From an uncultured Flavobacteriales bacterium (GTDB lineage: Bacteria; Bacteroidota; Bacteroidia; Flavobacteriales; Crocinitomicaceae): a DNA stretch of 64,000 bases. The stretch covers positions 310,001 to 374,000 of the forward strand of contig CAMLRS010000001.1 of NCBI GenBank assembly GCA_946482515.1. The letters run 5' to 3'. Each line of letters opens with the position of its first letter. The first letter of the stretch is position 1. The notes beneath the pieces were generated by a model that was given only the letters and a program-made list of their open reading frames with translations, was not told the DNA's origin and did no database searches. Positions 43,576 through 53,320 of the stretch are shown here, in pieces. Position numbers and translations under genes: made by a program.

Positions 43576-46500
43576 TTAGTGCTTTTCTACCCGGAAAAGC
43601 TGGTCTGTAACGCCTTGTTTCACCCGAACAAAGTAAACTCCTGAAGCAAGCGCTGTGAGGTCTACGTTTGGTTCGTTGGTTGAAAGCAATTGCTGACCGG
43701 TGAGTGTCCGCACTTCGACCTGCAACGGTGCTGCATTGTTGCTCTGGATGTTCAGCCAGCCGTCTGTCGGATTGGGAAACAGGGTGAGCTCTGCTGTTTG
43801 CTCTGCTATACCCAGACACGGATCGAGGATCAGCGTGATTTCATCCGAACCCTCGCAGCCGTTGGCATCGGTTACGGTTACGTCGTAGGTACCGGCAGCA
43901 GAAACGGAAATGGTTTGAGAAGCCGCTCCTGTGCTCCAGTCGTAATCGACAAAGCCTGAACCGGCGTTGAATGTAACCGGCACGTCATACGTACAAACAG
44001 TCGTATCGGCGCTGCCTAATTGCGGAACCGGAAGTGCGTTCACGGTCAGCTCCAATGTGTCTGTTGATTCGCAGCCGTTGGTATCCGTTCCTGTAACGAT
44101 ATAGGTCTGGGAGATTGTTGCTTCGAACGCAGCGCCGTTTGCTATCCCGTTGTTCCAGTCGAATGTTTCAGCGCCGGAAGCGGTAAAAGTCACGCTTTCT
44201 GTTGCACAAACCGTTGCATCATCACCCGCCAATACTGTTGGAAGTGTGTTCACTGTTACCGTTACGGTATCCGTATTCGAGCATTCGTTGGTATCAGTTC
44301 CGGTAACGATATAATCGGTTGTAGCGGCAGGCTGAAAAGCAATGTTATTGCCAACATCGTTGTTCCAGTCATAAGCATCGGCTCCTGAACCGGCAAGCGT
44401 AACAGATGCACCCGCACAGATTTCCTGGTCGTCACCGGCAGCAACAACCGGCAGCGGATTCACGGTCACAGTAACCGTATCCGTGTTCTCACAGCCGTTA
44501 ATATCCGCACCGGTTACGATGTAATCCGTCGTGGCAACTGGCTCAAACGCGGTGTTGTCTTCTATTCCTCCACTCCATTCGTAGGCTTGTGCCCCAGCTC
44601 CGGAAAGGGTAACCGATGTTCCCGCGCAGATGGATTGGTCAGCACCAGCGCCTACGTTAGGAAGTGAATGAACAGTAATAGTAGTGGCAATGGTTGTGTC
44701 GGCACAGCCGAAAGTTGTATTGGAAACGAATACGCGGTAATCGCCCGCTTCGGAAGCACCCAGTGTTGTTCCGGTTGCGGTGTTCACCGGCTGATCGTTG
44801 TAGTACCATTGAAGAGTTGAACCAACATGGCCTGGAACGGACAATTCGGTTGTATCGCCTGCACAAATTGAATCCTGCGTAGCCGTAATAGTCGCACCCG
44901 AAAGCTCCACGCATGTATTGACCTGGTAAACGCTCAGCGTCGAGCTGATTTCGTTGGCCAGGATCACGAGGTCTTTGTTGTTCGGCGATTCTTCTTTCGG
45001 AATGTAAATGATGCCTTCTGCACCACGGTCAGGGCCGGAATTCGCACCGATTGAACGGTTGTTGTAGTATCCTGAATACACAGGCGCAGTTGGATTGTCG
45101 ATGTTGAAGATCAGCACGCCGCCCACACGTTCCAGTGAAACGAACAGGTAATGGTTGCCATTGATCACGGCAGTGGAAATACCTTCCGGCTCCGGACCTT
45201 TATCGTCGCTGCGGTTTTTCATCTGGGAAGTCCCTGAACCATTGCTCGCATTGAACAGGCCTGAAAGTGTAGGATGTGTGGACGTAATCCGTTCCAGCCA
45301 GTCTTTCGAATCGAAAACGAGCGCTCCGGTCGCTGCATTCCAGATCGAGAAGGAACGCGTTCCGAGTACGTGCAATTCATCTTTATCGCCGTCACCATCG
45401 GTATCACCGGTTGCCTGCAGTACGTTCAAACGACCGAGGAACTGATTGTTTTTCAAAATGGCCTGATCCGGAAAAGCAGTTGGGTCGAGGTTGGTAGCCG
45501 AAACGCGGGCTACATCGGTAATTGCGGTGTATTCACGCGCATCGCCTTCGTTGGCCGAGAAAATGTACTCAGTTCCTCCGATGGTCGCATGTGCCAGTGC
45601 ATCCGGCATGAAAACGCCTTTCACCGGAACAGAAGTAATGAGCACTCCGCTTGTCTGGTCGGAAGCATCCATTCCGTTATCGGTGCTGTAATCCATAAAG
45701 CCCAGCGGACGAACAGCCGTTACCGTTGCTGTATTCAGGTTGATCACTGCCATGGCATTGTTTTCCTGCAAGGCAACATAAGCCGTCTGGTTATCTTCGG
45801 AAATGGTCACGTATTCCGGTTCGAAATCCTGTGATACGTTGCTGCCCGGCCCGAAGATACGGATACCTTGTGCCCGCAAAGCTGCTTCCTGACCGTTCCA
45901 AGCGCTGAAATCGGCAATAGCTACGTTGGCATTGGTGAGTGCCGGTATTCCTGGTGCCAGATCAATGATGGCTACCGTACCAGCCGGGTCGACACTGTAA
46001 TCGGATTTCGGCTCGCCTTCGCAGGCCACCACCAGTTTTGTATAATCGTTGTTGAACGTAATCATATCCGGCATGGCGCCAACCGTTACCTGGTTGATGT
46101 AATCGCCATCTTCATCGAAGAACACCACAAAACCATTCGCCTGCGGATCGGCATTTTCCATCGCCACCGCCACGATTCCGTTGTGAACGGTCAGTGAGTT
46201 GATGTTTCCGTAAGAAGTAATGGAGTTGCTGGAAACGAGCTCAGGAGCAGACGGGTCGGAAAAATCAACGATGTCGAGCTTTTTGCCGATACTGTTTACA
46301 ATATACAGGCGTTCGGTAGTCGGGTCGTAGTCCACGATCTCGGCCGAGTTCGTTCCTTCGGCGCCGTTGTTGAAGCTGGAGAGCATTTGCATTTGCAGCT
46401 CGTTGTTCGCTACGGGAGCCTGGTAGTCGTTATCGTTAAGGTAGATGAGCTGGTAATTCGCCGCTCCGATATTCGCGTTCACTGCTCCTGTCATTTTCAC

Positions 46501-47511
46501 GATGATGCGCTCGGTACGCTCTGCCAGCAGATCATCTGTGAGCTGGATGGTGAACGGGAATGTACCGTTTGAATTCGCCGGGATCACGAGCGTATCGCTG
46601 GCCCAGGAAAAATCACTGCCTTGCGTAGCATTCGTATAAGTTGAGAGGCTGAAGGCAATCTTCGCCACATTGTTGTTGGCATTAGCGAATGTGACGTTCA
46701 CATTCACCGTGCCGGTGCTTTCATTAATCGTTTGAGTTGCTGTTCCGATGGTCGCCATTCCCGGAGGATCGACCGTCACCAGCTGAAGAAGTGTCGCATT
46801 GTTGTTGGTTGGCGTCTGAACCGACCAGGAACGCAGTCCGGACCAACTATTGGTAACAATATTATAGTAACCCGTAGCTCTTACAGAAATATCGCCTCCG
46901 GGATCATCAACAAAACTGGTTGTTGATTGAAGCTTGCCACCGTTGTAGCGATCGTTTACCGGCAATTGATAACCGTCTGCACCACCATTCACGAGCGCCG
47001 ATCCAACGCCCGTTCCATAAAAGATCGCATCCACCGGAACAGTACTGTTGGTGAGACTGGCAATCGGTTGATTGAACACCGCGATACCATCCATGTTTCC
47101 ACCGCCGTTTCCTACAACACCTGCTGTACCACCCGCATTTCCGAAACCATCGCCCGGAGTAGTTTGCGCATCAATCGTACGGATTTTCGTTCCGGTTGGC
47201 GCCATGGCCGATCCACCTACATAAACGACATCACCGGTATTTACCACGCCGGTTGTGATCGCAAAGCCATAGGAAAGCGAGCCGCCACTCACCCAGCCAT
47301 TGGCGTTAGCCGTACCGTTGTTACATACTACAACGGCATAAGGTGTTACGGAAAAATCGATCGGCTTGGTTGCAACCAGCTCGATCCACTCCAGGGAATT
47401 GTCATTTCCCTGTGGGTTGGCGAGGAATTCACTGATCACCAATCCTGGATTCTGAGCTTGTAACTGAAAGGCTGCCAGCAGCACTCCGCAGGCAAGGTAG
47501 ATTTTTTTCAT
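43576..47511 (-). CDS. Choice-of-anchor I family protein with lamin-tail, Calx-beta, Ig-like repeats and T9SS sorting domain
   Basis: 1311 aa from the ATG at 47511, which begins the Sec signal MKKIYLACGVLLAAFQLQAQ; an ATG 75 nt upstream was rejected. In order: lamin-tail domain (about 20-200; LVISEFLANPQGNDNSLEWI), Calx-beta domain (about 260-370; ATQTINESTGTVNVNVTFAN), a choice-of-anchor I propeller (about 370-890; ATERLYIVNSIGKKLDIVD-like strands, VACEGEPKSDY, FEPEYVTISEDNQTAYVALQ, SANEGDAREY, GPEPEGISTAVINGNHYLF), four or five Ig/PKD-like units (about 890-1230; repeated CAGTSVTLSG, DYIVTGTDTNGC), and a C-terminal T9SS type A domain (LFPNPTDGWLNIQ ... LASGVYFVRVKQG ... FRVEKH). It should be exported by T9SS and fixed to or released from the surface. 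Its activity is unknown; the propeller family resembles alkaline phosphatase-linked and adhesin proteins. Confidence 0.88.
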   Translation of the reverse strand: MKKIYLACGVLLAAFQLQAQNPGLVISEFLANPQGNDNSLEWIELVATKPIDFSVTPYAVVVCNNGTANANGWVSGGSLSYGFAITTGVVNTGDVVYVGGSAMAPTGTKIRTIDAQTTPGDGFGNAGGTAGVVGNGGGNMDGIAVFNQPIASLTNSTVPVDAIFYGTGVGSALVNGGADGYQLPVNDRYNGGKLQSTTSFVDDPGGDISVRATGYYNIVTNSWSGLRSWSVQTPTNNNATLLQLVTVDPPGMATIGTATQTINESTGTVNVNVTFANANNNVAKIAFSLSTYTNATQGSDFSWASDTLVIPANSNGTFPFTIQLTDDLLAERTERIIVKMTGAVNANIGAANYQLIYLNDNDYQAPVANNELQMQMLSSFNNGAEGTNSAEIVDYDPTTERLYIVNSIGKKLDIVDFSDPSAPELVSSNSITSYGNINSLTVHNGIVAVAMENADPQANGFVVFFDEDGDYINQVTVGAMPDMITFNNDYTKLVVACEGEPKSDYSVDPAGTVAIIDLAPGIPALTNANVAIADFSAWNGQEAALRAQGIRIFGPGSNVSQDFEPEYVTISEDNQTAYVALQENNAMAVINLNTATVTAVRPLGFMDYSTDNGMDASDQTSGVLITSVPVKGVFMPDALAHATIGGTEYIFSANEGDAREYTAITDVARVSATNLDPTAFPDQAILKNNQFLGRLNVLQATGDTDGDGDKDELHVLGTRSFSIWNAATGALVFDSKDWLERITSTHPTLSGLFNASNGSGTSQMKNRSDDKGPEPEGISTAVINGNHYLFVSLERVGGVLIFNIDNPTAPVYSGYYNNRSIGANSGPDRGAEGIIYIPKEESPNNKDLVILANEISSTLSVYQVNTCVELSGATITATQDSICAGDTTELSVPGHVGSTLQWYYNDQPVNTATGTTLGASEAGDYRVFVSNTTFGCADTTIATTITVHSLPNVGAGADQSICAGTSVTLSGAGAQAYEWSGGIEDNTAFEPVATTDYIVTGADINGCENTDTVTVTVNPLPVVAAGDDQEICAGASVTLAGSGADAYDWNNDVGNNIAFQPAATTDYIVTGTDTNECSNTDTVTVTVNTLPTVLAGDDATVCATESVTFTASGAETFDWNNGIANGAAFEATISQTYIVTGTDTNGCESTDTLELTVNALPVPQLGSADTTVCTYDVPVTFNAGSGFVDYDWSTGAASQTISVSAAGTYDVTVTDANGCEGSDEITLILDPCLGIAEQTAELTLFPNPTDGWLNIQSNNAAPLQVEVRTLTGQQLLSTNEPNVDLTALASGVYFVRVKQGVTDQLFRVEKH

Positions 47512-47674
47512 AGAGAGAAGAACTTTGCGGCAAAGGTCAGTGCTCCACGTAATGGCAGATTTAGTCGAAAATGAAAGAATGTTCAACCTTTTGTTGTGAA
47601 GATGTGAAGGGGTGTTTTGGTTGGTAATATTGGGTGAATATGAGTTGTGGGTAGAATTAACAAATATCTTTTGG

Positions 47675-47749
47675 CCACCCTCCTCATTCCTCCCTCAAGG
47701 GAGGAGGCAGAACAGATTCCCCCTTGAGGGGGAACAAAAGGGGGTGACT
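47675..47749. repeat. Palindromic intergenic repeat, CCCTCAAGGGAGG type
   Basis: CCTCCCTCAAGGGAGG (47690-47705) is followed by CCCCCTTGAGGGGGAACAAA and GGGGGTGA. Same order and spacing of arms as at 16790-16860. Confidence 0.75.
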
Positions 47750-47784
47750 AAACGGATTTCCTTCCACATAACAAAACCACTTTT

Positions 47785-47817
47785 TTGTCCCTTAGTCCCG
47801 TTAGTCCATTATCTTTA
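47785..47817 (+). promoter_or_regulatory. Promoter of the leucyl aminopeptidase gene
   Basis: TTG at 47785-47787 and TATCTTTA at 47810-47817 are 22 nt apart, 19 nt before the ATG at 47837. The same -7 variant TATCTTTA precedes the lipoprotein gene at 22595. Confidence 0.5.
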
Positions 47818-47836
47818 CGATTCCAAACCGGACAGC

Positions 47837-49231
47837 ATGGAATTGTACGCAAAACAGTCATACGGAAACCAGCAGGCGCTGGTGATCCTCACAGGTAAAA
47901 AATCCGAAAAACTGCCTTTTCTCCCGGCCATCGTACAGGAAGAGCTCGAGCGCTTTCAGAACGGAAAAGAAAAAGTTCAGACGCTTGGCATCGGCGGAAA
48001 TCAGTACGTTTTCGTCGGTGAGCAACCCGATGACGAAGCGTTTCGCGTAGCCGGATTCAAAGCCCGCAGTTTCTTCCCGAAAGAAACCGAGCAGGTGTAC
48101 ATCCACGGTGGCAAAACCAACAGCTGGCTGGTTGCAGAAGGCTTGTTGCTTTCCAATTATCAGTTCATTCACTACCGCAAAGAAGCCGGCAAAGAGCGGA
48201 ATCAGCTCAAAGGCATTGCATTTTCTGCCGCTGTCAGCGACGACCGCCTGAACGAGCTTACGGCCATCGTGAAAGCCGTTAGCTGGGCACGCGACCTGGT
48301 CAATGAGCCGGTTTCCTTCCTTACCGCAACGGCACTTTCCAAAGCCATTGAAACCAAAGGCGAAGAAGCCGGTTTCAGCGTAACGGTACTCGGAAAATCC
48401 AAGATCGAAGCGCTGAAAATGGGTGGATTGCTCGCTGTGAACAAAGGTTCCATCGAACCACCTACATTCACCATTATTGAATACAAGCCGAAAAAGGCAC
48501 TGAATAAAAAACCGATCGTTTTGGTCGGGAAAGGTGTTGTGTACGACACCGGCGGACTGAGCCTGAAGCCAACACCGGGCTCCATGGACCTGATGAAATG
48601 CGACATGGCCGGAGCCGCCTGCATGGCCGGAACGATCTACGCCGCAGCTTTGATGCAGCTTCCGGTTCACCTTGTTGGACTCATTCCAGCTACCGACAAC
48701 CGTCCGGGAATGGACGCGTACGCACCGGGCGACATCATTCAGATGTATGACGGAACAACCGTCGAAGTCATGAACACCGACGCGGAAGGCCGCATGATCC
48801 TCGCCGATGCCCTTGCCTATAGCGCCAAGTGGAAACCAGAGCTGGTAATCGACGCTGCAACGCTCACCGGAGCAGCCGTTCGCGCTATCGGAACAAAAGC
48901 TTCCGTAGTGATGGGCAACGCCGATCGCAAACACTTCAACCGTTTGAGCGATGCCGGTTTTGCAACGCACGAGCGCGTGGTGGAATTCCCGTTCTGGGAC
49001 GACTATTTCGAAGAAATGAAATCCAAAATTGCCGACCTCAACAACCTCGGCGGGCCTTATGCCGGAATGATCACCGCGGGGAAATTCCTCGAGCATTTCG
49101 TTAAAGCGCCTTACATTCACATGGACATTGCCGGGCCGGCCTTCCTGGAAAAACCGCAGGATTATAAAGGACTTGGCGGTTCGGGAACAGGCATTCGCTT
49201 ATTGATACACTTCTTAAAAAACTGGAGCTGA
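47837..49231 (+). CDS. M17 leucyl aminopeptidase
   Basis: 464 aa. Cytosolic dinuclear zinc aminopeptidase that releases N-terminal residues from peptides. The catalytic C-terminal domain shows PIVLVGKGVVYDTGGLSLKP (Lys and Asp ligands), MKCDMAGAACMAG (Asp ligand), and EVMNTDAEGRMILADALAYS (Asp and Glu ligands with the catalytic Arg), plus MGNADRKHFNRL and LNNLGGPYAGMITAGKFLEHF. The start at 47837 gives a normal N-terminal domain; a longer frame reaching 47612 would add 75 residues of intergenic repeat. The stop overlaps the pdxA start (TGATG), so the two genes are coupled. Confidence 0.94.
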   Translation: MELYAKQSYGNQQALVILTGKKSEKLPFLPAIVQEELERFQNGKEKVQTLGIGGNQYVFVGEQPDDEAFRVAGFKARSFFPKETEQVYIHGGKTNSWLVAEGLLLSNYQFIHYRKEAGKERNQLKGIAFSAAVSDDRLNELTAIVKAVSWARDLVNEPVSFLTATALSKAIETKGEEAGFSVTVLGKSKIEALKMGGLLAVNKGSIEPPTFTIIEYKPKKALNKKPIVLVGKGVVYDTGGLSLKPTPGSMDLMKCDMAGAACMAGTIYAAALMQLPVHLVGLIPATDNRPGMDAYAPGDIIQMYDGTTVEVMNTDAEGRMILADALAYSAKWKPELVIDAATLTGAAVRAIGTKASVVMGNADRKHFNRLSDAGFATHERVVEFPFWDDYFEEMKSKIADLNNLGGPYAGMITAGKFLEHFVKAPYIHMDIAGPAFLEKPQDYKGLGGSGTGIRLLIHFLKNWS

Positions 49232-50349
49232 TGGAAAAGGAAAAAGAAAAAGTACGGGAAGAAGGCAGCGCGAATCCCATTCGCGTGGGCATTTCCGTTG
49301 GCGATATCAACGGCATCGGACCGGAAGTGATCATTAAATCGCTGTACGACTCGCGCATATTGCTCGACTGCACGCCGATCATCTACGCTTCCACCAAAAC
49401 CATGTCGTTCCATAAAAAGACGCTTAGCGAGAACGAGTTCAACTACCAGACCTGCAAGGCAGCTACGGAAGCTGTGAGTCGCAAGATCAACATTGTGAAT
49501 GTCTGGAACGACGAGATCAACTTCGAGCTTGGAAAAGGCAACGAAACCAGCGGGAAATACGCGTTTCTGTCGTTGGAAAAAGCAACCGAAGATCTCGCTT
49601 CAGGAAAAATCGATGTGCTCGTAACAGCGCCGATCTCCAAAGAAGCCATCAGCAAAGCCGGCTTCAAATTTCCGGGTCACACCGAATACCTCGCCGACCT
49701 GGCGGGTATGGATGAAGCCCTCATGATGATGGTAAGCGGCAACCTGCGCGTAGCGCTTGTAACTTCGCATATCGCACTGAAAGACGTTTCTTCCGTATTA
49801 AATAAAGAAAAGATCCTGCAAAAGATCCGTGCGGTGAACCTGTCGCTGCAAAAAGATTTTGGCATTCAACGTCCGCGTATCGCCGTGTTCGGACTGAACC
49901 CACACGCCGGTGAAAACGGCAAAATGGGCACCGAAGAACAGGAAACCATTCTGCCGGCTATCAACATGGCAAAAAGCGAGAATATTTTCGCCTACGGGCC
50001 TTTCCCTGCCGACAGCTTCTTCGGATCGCCACAGCTCGGTCAATACGACGCTGTGCTGGCCATGTACCACGATCAGGGACTGGCAGCGTTCAAAGCGCTT
50101 GCTTTCGAAGACGGTGTAAATTACACTGCAGGATTGCCGGTCGTGCGCACATCGCCCGACCACGGAACAGCCTTCGATATTGCCGGACAGGACAAAGCCA
50201 ACGGTCAATCGATGCGCAGCGCGATCTACCTTGCTATGGATATATACAAAACGCGGAAATTCCTGAAAGAGGTCAGTGCCAACCCGTTGCAGCCGCAGCC
50301 ACAAGGTTCGGGCAAGAAAAAACCGGAGCGCGGCGGAGGAATCGAATAG
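49231..50349 (+). CDS. pdxA: PdxA, 4-hydroxythreonine-4-phosphate dehydrogenase
   Basis: 372 aa. PdxA oxidises 4-phosphohydroxy-threonine in the DXP-dependent route to pyridoxal phosphate. Signature blocks: VGISVGDINGIGPEVI, VTAPISKEAISKAGFKFPGHTEYLA, VALVTSHIALKDVSSVL, VFGLNPHAGENGKMGTEE, YGPFPADSFFG, AMYHDQGLAAFKAL, NYTAGLPVVRTSPDHGTAFDIAG (metal-binding His residues present). N- and C-terminal tails are charged (MEKEKEKVREEGS; GSGKKKPERGGG) and probably flexible. Translationally coupled to the leucyl aminopeptidase. Confidence 0.95.
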   Translation: MEKEKEKVREEGSANPIRVGISVGDINGIGPEVIIKSLYDSRILLDCTPIIYASTKTMSFHKKTLSENEFNYQTCKAATEAVSRKINIVNVWNDEINFELGKGNETSGKYAFLSLEKATEDLASGKIDVLVTAPISKEAISKAGFKFPGHTEYLADLAGMDEALMMMVSGNLRVALVTSHIALKDVSSVLNKEKILQKIRAVNLSLQKDFGIQRPRIAVFGLNPHAGENGKMGTEEQETILPAINMAKSENIFAYGPFPADSFFGSPQLGQYDAVLAMYHDQGLAAFKALAFEDGVNYTAGLPVVRTSPDHGTAFDIAGQDKANGQSMRSAIYLAMDIYKTRKFLKEVSANPLQPQPQGSGKKKPERGGGIE

Positions 50350-50357
50350 AGGAAACA

Positions 50358-50415
50358 GGGAATAGGAATGGGAAACAGGTGCTACGCCTATTCCTTTTAA
50401 CCATTCCTTATTCCC
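50358..50415 (+). terminator. Hairpin region after pdxA with two alternative pairings
   Basis: GGAATAGG (50359-50366) can pair with CCTATTCC (50387-50394), which is followed by TTTT and gives a terminator. The longer left arm GGGAATAGGAATGG can instead pair with CCATTCCTTATTCCC (50401-50415) with one bulge. Either way it separates pdxA from the next promoter. Confidence 0.5.
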
Positions 50416-50467
50416 TCGGAGAAAAGAAGAAAAACAAAAGTTCTGAACAATTGTTCGTTTATTTTGT

Positions 50468-50475
50468 TACCTTTG
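50468..50475 (+). promoter_or_regulatory. -7 box of the yceD-rpmF-fab-acc cluster (TACCTTTG)
   Basis: A perfect TAnnTTTG match, 18 nt before the GTG at 50494, with TTG at 50451-50453. It overlaps the earlier in-frame TTG at 50464, which therefore cannot be the start. Confidence 0.6.
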
Positions 50476-50493
50476 CCCTCCAATTTTTGTTCA

Positions 50494-51111
50494 GTGAGTA
50501 AGTCATTACGTGCGTTCAGAATCCCTTTTGCAGGGTTGAAACTTGGAACTCACTCCTATGAATTCGACATTGACAAAACGTTCTTTGATGAAATAGAATA
50601 CTCTTTAATTTCCGACGGAAAGGTGCATGCCACCCTTCAGCTGGAAAAGAAAGAAACCATGATGATCGGTCATTACACCATTGAAGGAACCGTGAGTACA
50701 GTTTGTGATCGTTGCAACGATCCGCTGGAAGTTCCGGTGACTGGCAAATACCGTATCATCTATAAATTCGGCAATGAGGTCTCCGATGACGAGAACCTGA
50801 TAGTGTTGCCGGATGAAACATACGAACTGGACGTCGTTCCGCAGTTGTATGAGCTCATTAGCGTGTCGCTGCCCATAAGGGTGCTGCACCCGCCGGGCGA
50901 ATGCAACGAGGAAATGCTGGCCCTGCTCAATCAACACATCGTTAACGCCAACGAGCCCGACGATCTGGATGACGAAGACTGGGATGAAGACGAAGACGAC
51001 TGGGACGACGATGATGGCTGGGAAGCGGATGAAGACGATTCGGATGATGATACTCCGGACGACGATAAACCGATAGACCCGCGATGGTCGGTATTGAAAA
51101 ATTTGAATTAA
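50494..51111 (+). CDS. YceD/DUF177 family protein
   Basis: 205 aa with a GTG start at 50494, giving (M)SKSLRAFRIPFAGLKLGTHSYEFDID, the standard opening of Bacteroidota DUF177 proteins. Family features: ISDGKVHATLQLEKKETMMIG, a zinc-binding-like VCDRCNDPLEVPVTG, and DVVPQLYELISVSLPIRVLHP. The last 50 residues or so are almost purely acidic (DDEDWDEDEDDWDDDDGWEA). DUF177 genes sit before rpmF in most bacteria and, in plants and bacteria, are linked to 23S rRNA or ribosome assembly. It starts the yceD-rpmF-plsX-fabH-accB-accC cluster. Confidence 0.88.
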   Translation: MSKSLRAFRIPFAGLKLGTHSYEFDIDKTFFDEIEYSLISDGKVHATLQLEKKETMMIGHYTIEGTVSTVCDRCNDPLEVPVTGKYRIIYKFGNEVSDDENLIVLPDETYELDVVPQLYELISVSLPIRVLHPPGECNEEMLALLNQHIVNANEPDDLDDEDWDEDEDDWDDDDGWEADEDDSDDDTPDDDKPIDPRWSVLKNLN

Positions 51112-51130
51112 CGATTGAAATAAATAGAAA

Positions 51131-51322
51131 ATGGCACATCCAAAGCGCAAAACCTCCAAAACGCGTCGCGACAAGCGCAGAACGCATGTCAAAGCGGTTG
51201 CTAACCAGATTGCAACTTGTCCAACAACTGGACAGCCGCATTTGTTCCACCATGCTCACTGGCATGAAGGTAAACTGTACTACAAAGGACGCGTAGTTGC
51301 TGAGAAAGAAGTAGCGGTTTAA
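51131..51322 (+). CDS. rpmF: 50S ribosomal protein L32
   Basis: 63 aa. [23 protein letters not shown] is the standard basic N-terminal part of L32. The zinc-site Cys pair of some L32 proteins is incomplete: only one Cys is left ([21 protein letters not shown]), as in the zinc-free type. Lies 19 nt after the yceD-like gene and 28 nt before plsX, the usual gene order. Confidence 0.96.
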   Translation: MAHPKRKTSKTRRDKRRTHVKAVANQIATCPTTGQPHLFHHAHWHEGKLYYKGRVVAEKEVAV

Positions 51323-51350
51323 TCCGTTCATGTACTAAACATTCCTCCTG

Positions 51351-52292
51351 ATGAAGATAGGAATAGATGTTCTGGGTGGTGACTTTGCTCCCGACGCCAA
51401 TATTGCCGGCGCAATGCTTGCCAAAAAAGAGCTTCCTCAGGATGCACAGATCGTGTTGATTGGCGACCGGGATCAGATCCTGAGTGGCCTTAACGCGCAT
51501 GGTGCCGGGGCCGATGATTTCGAGATCGTTCACGCTCCCGACGTTATCACCATGCATGATCATCCCACAAGGGCTATCCCGCAGAAACCCAACAGCAGCA
51601 TTGCCGTCGGGTTTGACCTGCTGGCACGCAAGGAAATCGACGTCTTTGCAAGTACCGGCAACACCGGGGCCATGCTCGTGGGAGCAATCTACAAGATCAA
51701 TACCATCCCGGGGATCATTCGTCCGTGTATCACGTCCGTACTTCCGACCATTAACGGCGGCAACTCCATCCTGCTCGATGTAGGATCGAATGCCGATTGT
51801 AAAGCCGATGTGCTTTACCAATTCGCCGTTCTCGGTTCGTTGTTCGCACAGAACGTATACGACATTGAAAACCCACGTGTAGCTCTGCTCAATATCGGCG
51901 AAGAAGATACCAAGGGCAACCTGGTCACCATTGCCACACACAAAATGCTGTCCGAATCCGACGAAGTCAACTTTATCGGCAACATCGAAGGAAACGAAAT
52001 TTTCCAGGGAAAAGCGGATATCATTGTCTGTGATGGCTTTACCGGCAACGTGGTGCTCAAGGAAGCCGAAGGCATCTACACCCTGATGAAAAAACGCGGC
52101 ATCAACGATGAATATTTTGACCGTTTCAACTACGAGAATTACGGAGGAACTCCTATATTGGGCGTCAAAGGAAACGTTATCATCGGCCACGGTATTTCCA
52201 ATGACAAAGCCGTTCGCAGCATGTTGAAGCACTCCTATGAAGTAGCCAAATCTGGACTGGCAACCAGAGTTAACGAAGCATTCAATCAATAA
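51351..52292 (+). CDS. plsX: PlsX, phosphate acyltransferase
   Basis: 313 aa. Makes acyl-phosphate from acyl-ACP, the first step to phosphatidate through PlsY. Diagnostic [14 protein letters not shown] at the N-terminus (DxxGGDxAP), [54 protein letters not shown], and [20 protein letters not shown]. Ends 1 nt before fabH, so it is in the same operon. Confidence 0.96.
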   Translation: MKIGIDVLGGDFAPDANIAGAMLAKKELPQDAQIVLIGDRDQILSGLNAHGAGADDFEIVHAPDVITMHDHPTRAIPQKPNSSIAVGFDLLARKEIDVFASTGNTGAMLVGAIYKINTIPGIIRPCITSVLPTINGGNSILLDVGSNADCKADVLYQFAVLGSLFAQNVYDIENPRVALLNIGEEDTKGNLVTIATHKMLSESDEVNFIGNIEGNEIFQGKADIIVCDGFTGNVVLKEAEGIYTLMKKRGINDEYFDRFNYENYGGTPILGVKGNVIIGHGISNDKAVRSMLKHSYEVAKSGLATRVNEAFNQ

Positions 52293-52293
52293 G

Positions 52294-53283
52294 ATGGGTA
52301 AAATTACAGCAGCAATCACCGGTATTTGCGGTTACCTCCCGGAAGAAGTTGTCACCAATGACGACCTGGCAAAAATCGTCGACACCTCCGATGAGTGGAT
52401 CACGAGCCGCACCGGTATCAAGGAACGCCGCATTCTGCGCGAAGGAGCCTGCTCTGATATCGCAGCTGCCGCAGTAAGAGGATTGCTGGAAAAAACCAAC
52501 ACCGACCCGATGGACATCGAGCTGGTGATCCTGGCAACCGTCACACCGGATTATACCTTTCCCAGTACCGCCAACATAGTTTGCGATAAAGTAGGAATGA
52601 AAAATGCGTGGGGCTACGACCTCATCGCTGCCTGCTCGGGTTTCATCTATGCACTTACTACCGGCGCTTCGTTCATCGAAACCGGTAAATACAAAAAAGT
52701 GATCGTGATCGGTGTCGACAAAATGAGCGCCATCCTCGATTACCAGGACCGCACAACCTGTGTGATCTTCGGTGATGGCGGAGGCGCTGTACTCCTCGAG
52801 CCGAATACCGAAGGGCTGGGCGTTCAGGATTCCATCCTGCGCAGCGATGGGTCAGGAAGACAATACCTTTATCAGCCTGCAGGCGGTTCTGCGAATCCTC
52901 CGACACATGAAACAGTAGAGCAGCGTCTCCACTTCGTGAAACAGGAAGGCAAGCAGGTGTTCAAATTCGCCGTAACCAATATGGCGGAAGTATCGGCCGA
53001 GATCATGGAACGCAACAACCTGACAGCCGAGACAGTCGACTGGCTCGTGCCGCACCAGGCCAACCTTCGCATCATCGATGCAACAGCAACCCGCATGGGC
53101 CTTCCAAAGGAAAAAGTGATGATCAACATCCAGCGCTATGGTAACACCACTGCAGGTACACTTCCACTCTGTTTGTGGGATTGGGAACCGCAGCTGAAGA
53201 AAGGCGACAACCTCATCCTGTCAGCTTTCGGAGGAGGATTTACCTGGGGCGCCGTTTACCTCAAATGGGCTTATAATTCATAG
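52294..53283 (+). CDS. fabH: FabH, beta-ketoacyl-ACP synthase III
   Basis: 329 aa. Condenses acetyl-CoA or a branched acyl-CoA with malonyl-ACP to begin fatty acid synthesis. The Cys-His-Asn triad is visible: [11 protein letters not shown] with Cys114, [14 protein letters not shown], and [29 protein letters not shown] near residue 33 and [13 protein letters not shown] at the end are family blocks. Follows plsX by 1 nt. Confidence 0.96.
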   Translation: MGKITAAITGICGYLPEEVVTNDDLAKIVDTSDEWITSRTGIKERRILREGACSDIAAAAVRGLLEKTNTDPMDIELVILATVTPDYTFPSTANIVCDKVGMKNAWGYDLIAACSGFIYALTTGASFIETGKYKKVIVIGVDKMSAILDYQDRTTCVIFGDGGGAVLLEPNTEGLGVQDSILRSDGSGRQYLYQPAGGSANPPTHETVEQRLHFVKQEGKQVFKFAVTNMAEVSAEIMERNNLTAETVDWLVPHQANLRIIDATATRMGLPKEKVMINIQRYGNTTAGTLPLCLWDWEPQLKKGDNLILSAFGGGFTWGAVYLKWAYNS

Positions 53284-53320
53284 AAAAAAGTATTTTTACC
53301 AATTCGAAAAGCAACAACTT

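Larger units (their letters stand above)
47512..47836. other. Divergent intergenic region with repeat and leucyl aminopeptidase promoter
   Basis: 325 nt between two divergent genes. It contains the palindromic repeat at 47675-47749 and the promoter at 47785-47817. Nothing else is supported. An in-frame extension of the aminopeptidase across this region translates repeat sequence and was rejected. Confidence 0.6.

Noticed and set aside
47612..47836. 75-residue N-terminal extension of leucyl aminopeptidase
   Set aside because: It covers the palindromic repeat and the promoter; the enzyme is complete from 47837.
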